DNA from: an uncultured Bacteroidota bacterium
GTDB taxonomy: Bacteria; Bacteroidota; Bacteroidia; Chitinophagales; Chitinophagaceae
Length of the DNA: 64,000 nucleotides
Direction of reading: 5' to 3'
Assembly (NCBI GenBank): GCA_903835005.1
Contig: CAILLK010000122.1
Coordinates: forward strand, 21,362 to 85,361
Shown here: in pieces, positions 63,916 to 64,000 of the stretch
Numbering within the stretch: position 1 is the first letter of the stretch
Layout of the letters: each line of letters starts with the position of its first letter
The notes under the pieces: model-generated
Told to the model about the DNA's origin: nothing
Seen by the model: only the letters and a program-made list of their open reading frames with translations
Databases searched by the model: none
Made by a program: the position numbers and the translations under genes

Positions 63916-63923
63916 CAAAATTA
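63916..63923 (-). promoter_or_regulatory. -7 box for the histidine kinase
   Basis: Minus-strand TAATTTTG, exact TAnnTTTG, 16 bases before the ATG at 63900. Confidence 0.5.
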
Positions 63924-64000
63924 ATAAAAAGTATTGAAAATATTTAAACTAATATATTAATTAATAGATTATTATTAAAATAAAATACTTCAATATAAAC

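Noticed and set aside
63901..63918. Longer start of the histidine kinase at 63918
   Set aside because: The codon is TTG and sits within the -7 box; the ATG at 63900 fits the promoter and the protein.
1..64000. CRISPR array
   Set aside because: No set of regularly spaced identical repeats was found; the short repeats seen are degenerate or tandem without spacers.

Overview
The window is chromosomal DNA from a member of the Bacteroidota, most likely Chitinophagaceae-like. The evidence is the gliding and type IX secretion (T9SS) repertoire (GldD, T9SS type A and type B sorting domains, PKD and SprB-like repeats), Bacteroidota-restricted families (DUF2480, DUF3467, DUF6252-like) and the many -7 boxes of the TAnnTTTG type found upstream of genes on both strands. 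No CRISPR array, rRNA operon, transposase or recombinase gene was seen.

Layout. 0-7.5 kb: the 3' end of a TIGR02757/DUF2400 gene, a PAS-only sensor protein, glycyl-tRNA synthetase, a propeller-like lipoprotein, a lipoprotein cytochrome c divergent from a sulfite dehydrogenase pair (SorA-like Mo enzyme plus SorB-like cytochrome c), and a broken DoxX gene. 7.8-18.4 kb: three very large secreted T9SS type B proteins on the minus strand; two share a C-terminal half and two share an N-terminal domain. 18.6-26.4 kb: an accessory zone in which single Mu-like phage genes (small-terminase-like HTH protein, gp36/DUF1320, DUF935 portal, gp37-like, and a phage-type small HTH protein) alternate with unrelated genes (a GH30 glycosidase, an outer-membrane barrel, a decayed barrel, membrane and secreted hypotheticals). 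26.6-36.2 kb: housekeeping genes on the minus strand (galE, an MsbA-like ABC exporter, cysS, two rhomboids, polA). 36.4-51.9 kb: a T9SS type A protein, a large propeller/barrel protein, a metallo-beta-lactamase fold enzyme, a membrane transglutaminase, a metzincin-like lipoprotein, a VOC-VOC-GNAT fusion with an SRPBCC protein, guaA with a DUF3467 gene, gldD, and a two-gene small envelope operon. 52.1-56.4 kb: an AT-rich islet at a broken tRNA-Arg gene, carrying a complete replacement tRNA-Arg(CCU), three small genes (unknown family, HEPN, DUF2971) and an erythromycin-esterase-like gene. 56.8-64 kb: tRNA-Leu(UAG), trigger factor, two related lipoproteins, a secreted metallophosphoesterase and a multi-PAS histidine kinase.

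How the parts relate. Most housekeeping genes sit in short operons (cysS-msbA, the rhomboid pair, guaA-DUF3467, SRPBCC then VOC-GNAT). The secreted giants, the T9SS type A protein and GldD all depend on or belong to the same gliding/T9SS machinery. Two places look horizontally acquired and are the best candidates for something new: the dispersed Mu-like structural genes at 19.5-26.4 kb and the HEPN/DUF2971 islet at the disrupted tRNA-Arg. Functions there are inferred from family resemblance read by eye; no database search was run.
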